From Halobacteriovorax vibrionivorans (GTDB lineage: Bacteria; Bdellovibrionota; Bacteriovoracia; Bacteriovoracales; Bacteriovoracaceae), in contig NZ_QDKL01000002.1 in NCBI RefSeq assembly GCF_003346865.1, positions 806,001 to 870,000 of the forward strand: a stretch of DNA of 64,000 nt, in the 5' to 3' direction. Shown here piece by piece: positions 34,734 through 42,561 of this stretch. A program made the position numbers and the translations under genes. Every line of letters starts with the position of its first letter. Within the stretch, counting starts at the first letter, position 1. A model generated the notes under the pieces. The model was not told the origin of the DNA and made no database searches. It saw only the letters and a list, made by a program, of their open reading frames with translations.

Positions 34734-35528
34734 TTAGTTCAGCTTTAGCTTCCCTTTCTCTTTTAATAGATCAATGATCATTTCAAAGTGTGACATTGGG
34801 TAAGCACCTTTAACTGGAACACCATTGATTACGAAACCAGGAGTTCCTTGGATTTCAAATTTTCTTGCTTCAGCTTCATCGGCCTTAACTCTATTTACAA
34901 CGTACTCAGACTTAACATCTTTAGCAAGTTTAGTCATGTTAGCACCAACTTTCTTTGCTGCTTGCTTTAGGTACTTTTCTTTGTACTGTCTAAGTTTCTG
35001 CTGACCTTCTTGAGTAAAAAGCATATCGTGGAATTCAAATGCCATCTTTGGATCTTGTAGACGAAGAGCTTCATAGTACTCTGCTGCAATTCTTGCTTCA
35101 GAATGGAATGAAAGTGGAAGGTGCTTATAGATAAACTGTACTTGACCTTCATACTTTTCAAGCATTGGCTTTACAACATTTTCAAATCCTCTTGTACAAT
35201 ATGGACATTGAAAATCAGAGTATTCAACTAGAGTGATCGCTCCACCTTTTGTACCACGGATAGATTCATCCTCTCTAATTTCTGGCTTAAGAGGATTCTC
35301 AATAAATCCATGAAGTTTTTTATTCTCTTCCTCTTCTCTTTTCTTTGCCATTTCAGCTTTTGCATTTTGAGCTGCTGTTTGTAGAGCTTCCATAACTTCA
35401 GCAGGGTTTGCTTTAATTGCTTCTGCTAAAATAGTTGGATCATCTTTAAGAGCTTGTTTGATTTGATCTTTACCTACACAGCTGGCAAGTAGAAGAAGTG
35501 ACATTACAATGCCGATTGATTTTTTCAT
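34734..35528 (-). CDS. DsbA-family thiol oxidoreductase lipoprotein
   Basis: A 264-residue periplasmic thioredoxin-fold protein anchored as a lipoprotein. The signal ends in LLLASC, with the lipid-modified Cys near residue 17. A helical linker (about 30-75) and a DsbA-like domain follow. The domain carries the redox motif CPYC (SDFQCPYCTRG, about residue 117) and the cis-Pro loop in QGTPGFVINGV (about 227). Such proteins form or isomerise disulfide bonds in exported proteins. I start at ATG 35528, where AGGGA is five bases upstream and which gives a proper signal peptide; an in-frame start at 35564 would bury the signal. The related BdbD/ScsC group is also possible. Confidence 0.88.
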   Translation of the reverse strand: MKKSIGIVMSLLLLASCVGKDQIKQALKDDPTILAEAIKANPAEVMEALQTAAQNAKAEMAKKREEEENKKLHGFIENPLKPEIREDESIRGTKGGAITLVEYSDFQCPYCTRGFENVVKPMLEKYEGQVQFIYKHLPLSFHSEARIAAEYYEALRLQDPKMAFEFHDMLFTQEGQQKLRQYKEKYLKQAAKKVGANMTKLAKDVKSEYVVNRVKADEAEARKFEIQGTPGFVINGVPVKGAYPMSHFEMIIDLLKEKGKLKLN

Positions 35529-35606
35529 TACTATCCCTTTTGTTGTTTTAAACAATAATTTCACGTCAAGTTATTATTAGAATTCTACTTGAACAAAATG
35601 AAATAC

Positions 35607-36572
35607 TCAATCATCTTTTGCAGAGTACTCTTTTTCCATGTAGTCGAGATAGCGGTTTATGACACGTGTCTGATTACGCACATACTTATAACCGATTAAA
35701 TGAACTCTTGAGGCATATCGTCCACTAATGAATGATCGCATAGTGGCAAAAATCCCGAAAGCAGGTGTAGCAACCTTGTTATAGAGATAGAGTAGAAAGA
35801 TACCATAAGAAATAATATTGACAATAATTGTGATGTAGAGAATGTCGTTTTGCAGTATCGCCATGTTAACTAAGTAATCTTTAAAAACTTTACTATCTGT
35901 TAAGATATGATTAACCACCATAATAATGGCGTCAAAAAGAGCAAAGTTTATGATCGTAATAATCATTCCCATCAGTATGCAAACAATCGCAACATAGAAA
36001 CTCTTATTAAGGAAGAACATTGATTCAAAGACAGGCTTGTGTATCTTTTTGTATTTATTTGGAACTTCAATTTTAGTTAAAACACCACTCTTTCTAAAAG
36101 TTTCAGTAGTTGTAAAAAACCAGTCACTAAAATTCGATAGTAATCTTAGCTCAGAACTAAAATCAGCATCAAATGTTGCATCTTTATTTTCTGCACACAG
36201 AAATTCATTACAGTAGTCTGCTATCTCATCAAATGGACGAAGCATTAATTGAGCAAGAATAATTCCTGCAATTAAGAGACAAATAAATGAAAAGATCACC
36301 CATGGCCAAACTTCGACTAAGCCTATCTGTAGGTAGTCTAAGATAAGATCATCAATAATGTAATCAAGATCCTTTCTAAATGTAGTAATGTAGATAACTG
36401 CCGACTTTAAAAGAAACCAATTTAAGATGAAGCCAGCAATGATTGATAGAAAAGGTAGAACGGCAAAAATGAGTCCTAGCTTCAAACGAAACTTTGCCTG
36501 GTCATCCTTTTTAAAGTCTTTTAAGGATTGTGCTACGACATTAAACATTGATTTCTTGAAATTTTCGTACAT
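35607..36572 (-). CDS. Polytopic membrane protein of unknown function
   Basis: A 321-residue integral membrane protein with four clear transmembrane segments (about 30-55, 90-112, 192-218 and 240-268). A soluble loop of about 75 residues sits between helices 2 and 3, and a basic, aromatic C-terminal tail is present. The segment after helix 2 (MLRPFDEIADYCNEFL) is HAMP-like in pattern. The halves look alike (a helix pair followed by a HAMP-like stretch), hinting at an internal duplication. I cannot assign a family. It stands alone, divergent from the lipoprotein gene at 36714. Confidence 0.7.
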   Translation of the reverse strand: MYENFKKSMFNVVAQSLKDFKKDDQAKFRLKLGLIFAVLPFLSIIAGFILNWFLLKSAVIYITTFRKDLDYIIDDLILDYLQIGLVEVWPWVIFSFICLLIAGIILAQLMLRPFDEIADYCNEFLCAENKDATFDADFSSELRLLSNFSDWFFTTTETFRKSGVLTKIEVPNKYKKIHKPVFESMFFLNKSFYVAIVCILMGMIITIINFALFDAIIMVVNHILTDSKVFKDYLVNMAILQNDILYITIIVNIISYGIFLLYLYNKVATPAFGIFATMRSFISGRYASRVHLIGYKYVRNQTRVINRYLDYMEKEYSAKDD

Positions 36573-36650
36573 AAGTAATTCTATAAGTTGTTTTAATTAC
36601 ATATCTTTTCGGTTCATGATCTTTATTTCTTAATTAATTTTATCAATTTC

Positions 36651-36678
36651 TAAAGAAAATCTTCAGAGTCGCCGATAC
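36651..36678 (+). promoter_or_regulatory. Candidate sigma-28 (FliA) promoter
   Basis: TAAAGAAA at 36651 and GCCGATAC at 36671 are separated like the FliA consensus TAAA-N15-GCCGATAA, with one extra spacer base. It lies 36 bases before the lipoprotein ATG. This would place the gene in the flagellar regulon. Confidence 0.5.
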
Positions 36679-36713
36679 AGGAAGTAGCGTGAATATTAAT
36701 ATTTGAGGATATT

Positions 36714-37355
36714 ATGAAAAAGTTTAAATTATTGATGGTTGCTACAATTACTTCAATGTTAATTACAAGCTGCGGTAGTGACTCAGGTGGCGGTGGCGGT
36801 GCTACAAACTTCTCTGGTTGGGGATCTAACGGAAGCGGTAATGTTGCAAGAGGTGTTGAACAACTTCACAATAGCCTTGAAGGCCACTTCCCATGTAGTA
36901 CAGAAAGAGTTTTCATGAGTACTTATCTTGATAGTTATCAAACAACGTCCCAAACAAATGGAACGGGAATTATTGGTAATTTAAAACAAGGTGCCATGGG
37001 TGGAGAAACTGGTGATTACTATGCGGGAGCAAATGGTAATAGCGATATTCTCATTATAGCTAAAACAACAAATGGAAATAATGTTGGGTTCAATTATTAT
37101 TTCTCTTTTTGTGGGCGCTACTTTACAGATAATCAATATGGAACTGGAAAATACCCTCTACTAGCAAAAGAAAGAGGTGTTAACGGTATTCAAATGACTT
37201 CACCTTCAGTTCTAACAGCAACTGCATTTTGTCCAACAAATGTAATCTCTGCTGGTCAATTCTACGTTTATGTACCACAGTACACTTCACCAAATGGTGT
37301 ACCGTTACAAGCAACAGCGTTGACAATTAACTTTGCTCCTCCGGGATGTCAGTAA
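36714..37355 (+). CDS. Small lipoprotein of unknown function
   Basis: A 213-residue predicted lipoprotein. The signal ends in LITSC (Cys about residue 20), followed by a flexible Ser/Gly run (GSDSGGGGG), then a domain rich in Gly, Asn, Thr and aromatic residues with four or five further cysteines (CSTER, FCGRY, FCPTN, final GCQ) that may form disulfides. This suggests a surface or periplasmic binding domain. I do not recognise the family. The start is preceded by GAGGA. A sigma-28-like promoter at 36651-36678 suggests coexpression with late flagellar genes. Confidence 0.78.
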   Translation: MKKFKLLMVATITSMLITSCGSDSGGGGGATNFSGWGSNGSGNVARGVEQLHNSLEGHFPCSTERVFMSTYLDSYQTTSQTNGTGIIGNLKQGAMGGETGDYYAGANGNSDILIIAKTTNGNNVGFNYYFSFCGRYFTDNQYGTGKYPLLAKERGVNGIQMTSPSVLTATAFCPTNVISAGQFYVYVPQYTSPNGVPLQATALTINFAPPGCQ

Positions 37356-37358
37356 GAC

Positions 37359-38510
37359 TTAATACAATTTTAAAATATTTAATTTAGGAAAATAATGGGC
37401 CAGAATTTCTTTATGGCCCTTTCCTTTTTGGGCAAGACCTAAGGCACCTACCTGACAAAGGCCCACACCATGGCCATTACCTTTTCCAACGAATTGAAGT
37501 CCTTCGCGGCCAAGATCAACAAGGTAGAAGTAATTAGAAGGAAAGTCTACTCGACCAAAATAGCGACGAAATAAACTCTTTTTAATCTTTATCTTATTCT
37601 TTCCATTTCGAACATAGATGGCCTTCGCATTTTTCTTGTCTGGATAAATTGAAAGTTTCTTGTGTAGCTTTTGTTTTTTTACATATCCCTTTCTCATACC
37701 CCACTCAATCATTTTTTTAAAACGAATTTGAGTGATCTTTGAATCCCAGTTCTTCTTTCTTTGGCAATAGGCACACTTTACAGTGGAGTAACCATGAACT
37801 TCATTTGTCCATACATCGTCAGGTTGTAGAGTATTTCCGCCACAACTTGCATGAAAAAATGCTGGTACAAGATTCCCTTGTTTATTTGTTAGTACCATTC
37901 CAGCTGTTTTTCTAGCAGCTTCAATTGTACTTGCTGTTACATCATTAAATGTTCCGTTTACTTGATGCTTTTCTGAATTCTCTAAATCGTAGAGAGTATC
38001 ATTTTGAAGACCTGAACTCATCATATGATGAATTGCATATGTTCTAGCTGCTACGGCCTGAGCTTTTAAGGCCTCAACTGGCCAAGAAGCATTCATCTCT
38101 TTTGCTAGTAGTGTTGCAATGTAATCATCTAATTCCATCTCATTGACAACATCGCATGACTTTCCATCTTCACTTGTTACAATGTGCATCTGCCCCATGA
38201 ATTGTTTTTTTTCAAAACCAATAAGACCTGTCTTTGAAGTTAAAGAAGCGAGATATTGTGGCCTTATCGAGCGAGCATGCTTTAAATTTCCGCAATTTAT
38301 TTTTATTTTCTTAAAGCCTTTAAAGCTTTTCGATTTATTAGTTGCGATAACTTCTCTCGTTATTCCAACACCTTCTAGAAAGACCTTATTTAAGTTCTTA
38401 GCGACTCTCACTTTAATAGTGTGACCTGACTTAAAATTTTGAAGTGGACTAATTCTTGCAAAAGAATTGAAAGTAAATAAAAGAATAAAAAGTAAGAATA
38501 GACTTCTCAA
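37359..38510 (-). CDS. SpoIID/LytB-domain protein (peptidoglycan glycan cleavage)
   Basis: A 383-residue secreted protein with a signal peptide (cleavage near NSFA, residue 18) and a SpoIID domain. The domain contains AKEMNASWPVEALKAQAVAARTYA, the catalytic-type Glu region, and the C-terminal GNGHGVGLCQVGALGLAQKG with a conserved close (ILAHYFP). In sporulating bacteria SpoIID is a lytic transglycosylase acting on stripped glycan strands. In Gram-negative bacteria this domain is linked to amidase enhancement or wall remodelling. The start is TTG at 38510, with AGGA about nine bases upstream. It converges with the lipoprotein gene, leaving only three bases between stops. Confidence 0.9.
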   Translation of the reverse strand: MRSLFLLFILLFTFNSFARISPLQNFKSGHTIKVRVAKNLNKVFLEGVGITREVIATNKSKSFKGFKKIKINCGNLKHARSIRPQYLASLTSKTGLIGFEKKQFMGQMHIVTSEDGKSCDVVNEMELDDYIATLLAKEMNASWPVEALKAQAVAARTYAIHHMMSSGLQNDTLYDLENSEKHQVNGTFNDVTASTIEAARKTAGMVLTNKQGNLVPAFFHASCGGNTLQPDDVWTNEVHGYSTVKCAYCQRKKNWDSKITQIRFKKMIEWGMRKGYVKKQKLHKKLSIYPDKKNAKAIYVRNGKNKIKIKKSLFRRYFGRVDFPSNYFYLVDLGREGLQFVGKGNGHGVGLCQVGALGLAQKGKGHKEILAHYFPKLNILKLY

Positions 38511-38589
38511 ATATCATCGTCCTGATTCGTGCGGCATCCTTGCCAAGCAACTTAATCTATTAAAATGATATATGATTTTACTATACTAC

Positions 38590-39429
38590 TCAACTTGTAA
38601 GAAATTTAATCGCCTTTTGCATATCGGCCCAAGCCGTTTTCTTCATCGACTCATTAACTTCTAATAGCTTAGGGTGGAAAAGTGGCATTGTTTCTATTAC
38701 TTGAGTTTTTCCATCAACTTCAGTTTGAATAGAATGGAATACTCCATGCACATTTGCCAATCGAACCTGCTTGTCTAAGCACAGCTTAGTGGCAGCCGCT
38801 CCAAGAGGAACAAGAAGAGAAGGCTTAAAGTGTGCACAACAAGAAAAAATAAATTCTTTTGCATCTTTTTTAATAAAAGGAACTCGAATAAAGCGCCCTG
38901 AAGAGATCTTCATCGCCTTAATCATTCTTCCCATAATATCTTGATCAGACTCAATCATTGATAGCGGAAGAAAATCAGGAAACTCTGACTCCTCTATTTC
39001 ATCTAATCCAAAAAAGATAATATCAATTTCACCTTGATAGTCCTGATAACCAGGAATTGTCTCTAGTTTCCAATTTTCATTATATTTTTGAATTAAATTT
39101 GTGAACGATGTATCAACTTTAACCAAAGATGAGCTGGCCTTTTTTTCCACTTCAATCTTTACTGGCGCAGGGTTGTCTTCTATAGGAACTTCAATTTTCG
39201 CTTCTTGAGGCTTTGCTGCAATCTCTGGGACATTCACCTCAAAAGACTCTTTCTTGGTCTCAATAGGCTTATTAGAGGCTTCATTTGAGCTAAGAGTACG
39301 ACCTACTAACTTAGGAAACCACAGGGTATTTTCAAAGATTTTTGCATAGTAATTCGGCTTCTCATTAGATGAGATTTTTAGCTTATTATTGAAATCTTTA
39401 GTTAATTTTGAAATTAGTTGCTGTGCCAT
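38590..39429 (-). CDS. Uracil-DNA glycosylase superfamily protein (divergent)
   Basis: A 279-residue protein whose last 150 residues match the UDG fold. The core strand FFGLDEIEESEF is where family 4 has GEAPG. LLVPLGAAATKLCL matches the family's ALG--A---L, and the closing FHPKLLEVNESMKKTAWADMQKAI matches the family 4 HP-x-LL ... W-DL. The iron-sulfur cysteines of family 4/5 enzymes and the catalytic first motif are missing, so it may bind but not excise uracil. The N-terminal 110 residues are low-complexity, with Glu/Lys/Pro. It starts at ATG 39429 with AGGAAAG upstream. Function in repair is inference. Confidence 0.75.
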   Translation of the reverse strand: MAQQLISKLTKDFNNKLKISSNEKPNYYAKIFENTLWFPKLVGRTLSSNEASNKPIETKKESFEVNVPEIAAKPQEAKIEVPIEDNPAPVKIEVEKKASSSLVKVDTSFTNLIQKYNENWKLETIPGYQDYQGEIDIIFFGLDEIEESEFPDFLPLSMIESDQDIMGRMIKAMKISSGRFIRVPFIKKDAKEFIFSCCAHFKPSLLVPLGAAATKLCLDKQVRLANVHGVFHSIQTEVDGKTQVIETMPLFHPKLLEVNESMKKTAWADMQKAIKFLTS

Positions 39430-39590
39430 TCAATTCTTTCCTATGGGTAAAATATCCCTAAGGCACTAAAATTAAAAGCTTAAATTTTAGAAGATTTATA
39501 AGCCTCCGATAAATCTAGCATACCCACTGAGGACGCCCTGCATCAAAGAGTCCAAAGTTACGGGGAATTAGATTTTAAAGGAGCTACTAC

Positions 39591-39803
39591 ATGTCTTTCG
39601 ATCCAGATTTCCAACTTGAAAATTTCGAAGAACTTTTTGGGGATTTCGAGCAAGTACATAAAGTATTAAATGAGTGTCCAGTTTGTGGTTCAAATATGGT
39701 TCACACACACTTATCAGATTATAAGAATTTGTACATACACGAGAATTCGAGATGTACTGATTGCGGGCACGGCAATCGAAAAAAAATTCACCATATCAAC
39801 TAG
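39591..39803 (+). CDS. Small zinc-ribbon protein
   Basis: A 70-residue protein with an acidic, aromatic N-terminal helix and then two CxxC knuckles (CPVCGS near residue 29 and CTDCGH near 55) spaced about 26 residues apart, a typical zinc ribbon. AAAGGAG lies about nine bases before the ATG, a strong start. It probably binds nucleic acid or a protein partner. It lies between the UDG-like gene and uvrC but on the other strand. Family not recognised. Confidence 0.78.
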   Translation: MSFDPDFQLENFEELFGDFEQVHKVLNECPVCGSNMVHTHLSDYKNLYIHENSRCTDCGHGNRKKIHHIN

Positions 39804-39807
39804 CACT

Positions 39808-41688
39808 CTATTTCTGAGGGAATTCTTTTAAAAGTTTTAATTGAATTCTCTCAGCAATACTCTCCTTCACATTTAACTTGTGGCTAATTTCAATCAAAGA
39901 TAATTGCGCAAGCTCTTTTAAAGTTAAATCCATATTCTCGTGAATAGTTTTTAAAGTCTTCTCTCCAATCCCCTCAATATCATCAAACCATGAAGTAAAA
40001 ATTCGATCCTTTTCTTTCTTATGATGTAGCTTACGAGAAAAACGATGGGCCTCATCTCTCATTTGAACAACAATTCTCATTAGTGAAGGTGTCTTCTTTA
40101 AAATATATGGATTAATGCGATTAGGAATAATTAAGCGCTCATCAGAACTTGAAACCTCTTTATCCTTAAAAGTTTCACTCTTACTTGTTTTTATTTTTGC
40201 AATTCCAACAACAGGAATATCTAATTCAAAATCTTCCAAAACAGCTAAGAAGCTTGAAACCTGCCCTTTACCACCATCGACAATAAAAACATCAGGTAGC
40301 TTTCCTTTCTTAAGCCTTCTTGCGAGAACTTCCCTCATCATAGCAAAGTCGTTATTACCTTCAGGCCTCTCTTCCAAATGGTAGTAACGGTATTGAGTCT
40401 TATCGGGTTTTCCATCGCGAAAAACGATTTGAGAAGCAGTTGGAGACTTACCTTGCCAAATGGCAACATCAAAACATTCTAAAATCTTTGGTGTCTCTTT
40501 TAGTTTTAAAAGTTCCTTTAACTTATTTAAACCGATCCAAGGGCCATCCATATTTTTAACGCGAAAGCGCTGATGCTCTTTTGCATGATCATACGTTAAT
40601 TCATAAAGGGACTTCATTTTTCCAATTGGCTTTTGAACTTCTATTTCTTCGTCCACAACCTCTTTAAAAGCCTCGCTAATCATTGCAAGATCATTCTTTT
40701 TCTCGTCGATATAAATGCGACTTGGAAGTTTTTCTTTAGTATTAGAATAGTACTGAAATAGGAATGTTTGAAAAAGTTCGTGATTCTCTTTGTCACTATC
40801 CCCTTTCCCAAAATGAAAGTTCTTATGTCCTAATAAAATTCCCGATCTCATCATATAAATAGAAATATCGACTTCTAGCTCTCCCACATGATAAGCGGCA
40901 ATATCAAAATCTTTCTCAGTAGATAATTCTACATTTTGTTTTTGATAGGCCTTTGAGAATTCTTTTAATTCTTCAATGCTATCGCGGATTTCAGCAGCAC
41001 GTTCAAAATGCTCTTTTTCAGCTTCCTTAAACATTCTCTCTTCAAGAGTTTTTAAAACCTGACTACTTCTTCCCTCAAAGAAATTAATCACATTATTTAA
41101 ATCAACCTCATAATCTTCACGTGAAATATAATCCACACAAGGAGCAGAACATTGTCGCATTTGATAGATAAGGCACGGCCTTTTTCGTCTGCGCATCTCC
41201 TCAATTGAACAGTCTCTCAATGTAAATGACTTGGTTAAAATACGAGAAATCTTGTGAATATTACTGCCTGTGGTGAAAGGACCAAAAAGGCGAACCTTCT
41301 TCTTTCTCTTAGGTCTTCGAGTATAAACTAGTCGCGGAAACTTTTCATTGAGATCGATTTGAATATAGGGATAACTCTTATCGTCTTTTAATTGAATATT
41401 ATACTTAGGTATATGCTTTTTAATTAAGTTATTTTCTAAGATATATGCTTCAGCATCAGTCTTCGTCATGATGAAATCAAAGTCCTGAATATGAGAGACT
41501 AGGATCTGTGTTTTCGGTGACTTCTCTGAACTATTAAAATAACTAGAAACTCTCGCTCTAAGATTCTTCGCTTTACCAATATAGAGGATCTCTTCGACGC
41601 CTGCTCGCTTGCGTTTCATCAAATAGCAGCCGGATTTCGTTGGTAAATGTTTTGCTTTTTCAAGAAGCTGTAAAGTATTTTTCTTCAT
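39808..41688 (-). CDS. uvrC: Excinuclease ABC subunit C
   Basis: UvrC makes both incisions in nucleotide excision repair. The 626-residue protein has the N-terminal GIY-YIG nuclease (about 15-95; SGCYLMKRK ... ILYIGKAKNLRARVSSYF), the cysteine-rich middle (RPCLIYQMRQCSAPC), the UVR motif (about 200-235), the RNase H-like endonuclease half (about 390-540; FDVAIWQGKSPTAS, VDGGKGQ) and the C-terminal helix-hairpin-helix (IEGIGEKTLKTI). The length is normal (about 600-620). Confidence 0.96.
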   Translation of the reverse strand: MKKNTLQLLEKAKHLPTKSGCYLMKRKRAGVEEILYIGKAKNLRARVSSYFNSSEKSPKTQILVSHIQDFDFIMTKTDAEAYILENNLIKKHIPKYNIQLKDDKSYPYIQIDLNEKFPRLVYTRRPKRKKKVRLFGPFTTGSNIHKISRILTKSFTLRDCSIEEMRRRKRPCLIYQMRQCSAPCVDYISREDYEVDLNNVINFFEGRSSQVLKTLEERMFKEAEKEHFERAAEIRDSIEELKEFSKAYQKQNVELSTEKDFDIAAYHVGELEVDISIYMMRSGILLGHKNFHFGKGDSDKENHELFQTFLFQYYSNTKEKLPSRIYIDEKKNDLAMISEAFKEVVDEEIEVQKPIGKMKSLYELTYDHAKEHQRFRVKNMDGPWIGLNKLKELLKLKETPKILECFDVAIWQGKSPTASQIVFRDGKPDKTQYRYYHLEERPEGNNDFAMMREVLARRLKKGKLPDVFIVDGGKGQVSSFLAVLEDFELDIPVVGIAKIKTSKSETFKDKEVSSSDERLIIPNRINPYILKKTPSLMRIVVQMRDEAHRFSRKLHHKKEKDRIFTSWFDDIEGIGEKTLKTIHENMDLTLKELAQLSLIEISHKLNVKESIAERIQLKLLKEFPQK

Positions 41689-41775
41689 TATAATTATCTA
41701 CATATAACCTTTTATTCTCTTTACTTTAACACTATTCCCCATTAAATTGATCAGATCATTAAAAGGAAGAGGTAA

Positions 41776-42198
41776 ATGTCAAAACTAGGTGTTGGTAAGG
41801 AAATTGTAACATATTGTAGCAAATGTAAACTCGATCTTGCTCATTTAATCGTAGCAATGAAAGATACAGAAACTCCACATAAAGTTCTGTGTAATACATG
41901 TAAGTCAACTCACGCATACAAAGCTAAAAAAGTAGCTTCTCCAAGTGCTGCTCGTAAGAAGGCAGGAACTAGAAAGAAGCGTGTTTCTACTGAAGATAAA
42001 ATTATCAACATTTGGGAAGATGCAATGGCAAAGCTTGATGGTGATCCAATCAAGTACAATATTCGCCAAAAATTTGAAATTGGTGATGTTATCGGCCACC
42101 CAACTTTTGGCCCTGGTTTAGTTGAAAAAAACCTGGATGCCAATAAGATCGAAGTCGTTTTCCGCGGCACAATCAAAGTTCTCATGCATAACAAATAA
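41776..42198 (+). CDS. Zn-ribbon protein with SH3-like C-terminal domain
   Basis: A 140-residue protein with an N-terminal zinc-ribbon-like part (CSKC at residue 14 and CNTC at 39), a basic Ser/Arg/Lys-rich linker (about 50-75), and a C-terminal small beta domain. The beta domain (FEIGDVIGHPTFGPGLVEK) resembles the CarD/Tudor-like fold seen at the end of UvrD-type helicases. It may bind RNA polymerase or nucleic acid. AGGAAGAGG precedes the start. It is divergent from uvrC. The fold is inferred by pattern only. Confidence 0.72.
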   Translation: MSKLGVGKEIVTYCSKCKLDLAHLIVAMKDTETPHKVLCNTCKSTHAYKAKKVASPSAARKKAGTRKKRVSTEDKIINIWEDAMAKLDGDPIKYNIRQKFEIGDVIGHPTFGPGLVEKNLDANKIEVVFRGTIKVLMHNK

Positions 42199-42200
42199 AA

Positions 42201-42224
42201 AAAGAGGCTGATAGCCTCTTTTTT
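42201..42224 (+). terminator. Terminator after the Zn-ribbon/SH3-like gene
   Basis: AAAGAGGCT-GAT-AGCCTCTTT (42201-42221) directly continues into a seven-T run, three bases past the stop codon. Confidence 0.85.
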
Positions 42225-42300
42225 TATTTGTGCGCCCCATTTTGGTGCACATACTATTCGAGAGAAAGACCTTTAGGTCTTTCGGTTCGCCACAGGCGCT
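42225..42300. other. Gene-free stretch with stacked hairpins
   Basis: Two hairpins are visible: GTGC-G-CC/GG-T-GCAC at about 42230-42250 and GAAAGACC/GGTCTTTC at about 42265-42284. There is no reading frame with a start site. TTTTATTTGTGCGCCC, which follows the first terminator, recurs after the next one (42322-42341), so the block seems to be a local duplication. Confidence 0.5.
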
Positions 42301-42302
42301 AC

Positions 42303-42329
42303 AAAAAAGAGACCATTGGTCTCTTTTTT
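42303..42329. terminator. Bidirectional terminator
   Basis: AAAAAAGAGACCATTGGTCTCTTTTTT is a perfect palindrome with A6 before and T6 after, so it can end transcripts from both sides. Confidence 0.75.
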
Positions 42330-42346
42330 ATTTGTGCGCCCTACGC

Positions 42347-42372
42347 AAAAAAGCCTCCAATACTGGAGGCTT
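42347..42372 (-). terminator. Terminator of the glycine-rich gene transcript
   Basis: Minus strand: a 9-bp stem AAGCCTCCA/TGGAGGCTT followed by six T residues. It lies about 20 bases after the structured element at 42394-42561. Confidence 0.8.
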
Positions 42373-42393
42373 TCGCATATCTCTCAATGTTTT

Positions 42394-42561
42394 GCTAACT
42401 TTCACTTCGTGAAAGTGTCGCTCTTACTTTGCGTTAACTTTCCCATTGGCCTAGAGGCAACAAAGCCTGCATAAACGCAGGCTTGTTGAATTGATTATTT
42501 ATTTCATTGCAATGAGGCCTACTACCGCATCAAATCTTGCTTACGCAAGATGCTGCGGCTA
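42394..42561 (-). ncRNA. Structured 3' element, copy C (stop-codon-linked RNA motif)
   Basis: The first helix P1 (42554-42559 with 42524-42529, 6 bp) overlaps the TAG of the glycine-rich gene and encloses P2 (42545-42551 with 42534-42540). P3 (42458-42488, CAACAAGCCTGC/GCAGGCTTTGTTG), the box CCTC-TAGGCC-AATGGGAAAG, a CGC/GCG stem and P5 (42398-42416, ACTTTCAC/GTGAAAGT) follow in the same order as in copies A and B. The long-range helix is AGGCC with GGCCT here, where A and B have GCTCC with GGAGC, and P5 changed at both sides. The conserved parts are single-stranded boxes. Confidence 0.65.

Noticed and set aside
39500..39590. CTGAGGA as a hammerhead ribozyme core upstream of the zinc-ribbon gene
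   Set aside because: The second core box GAAA and a cleavage site are missing; the only clear pairing is AATCTA/TAGATT.
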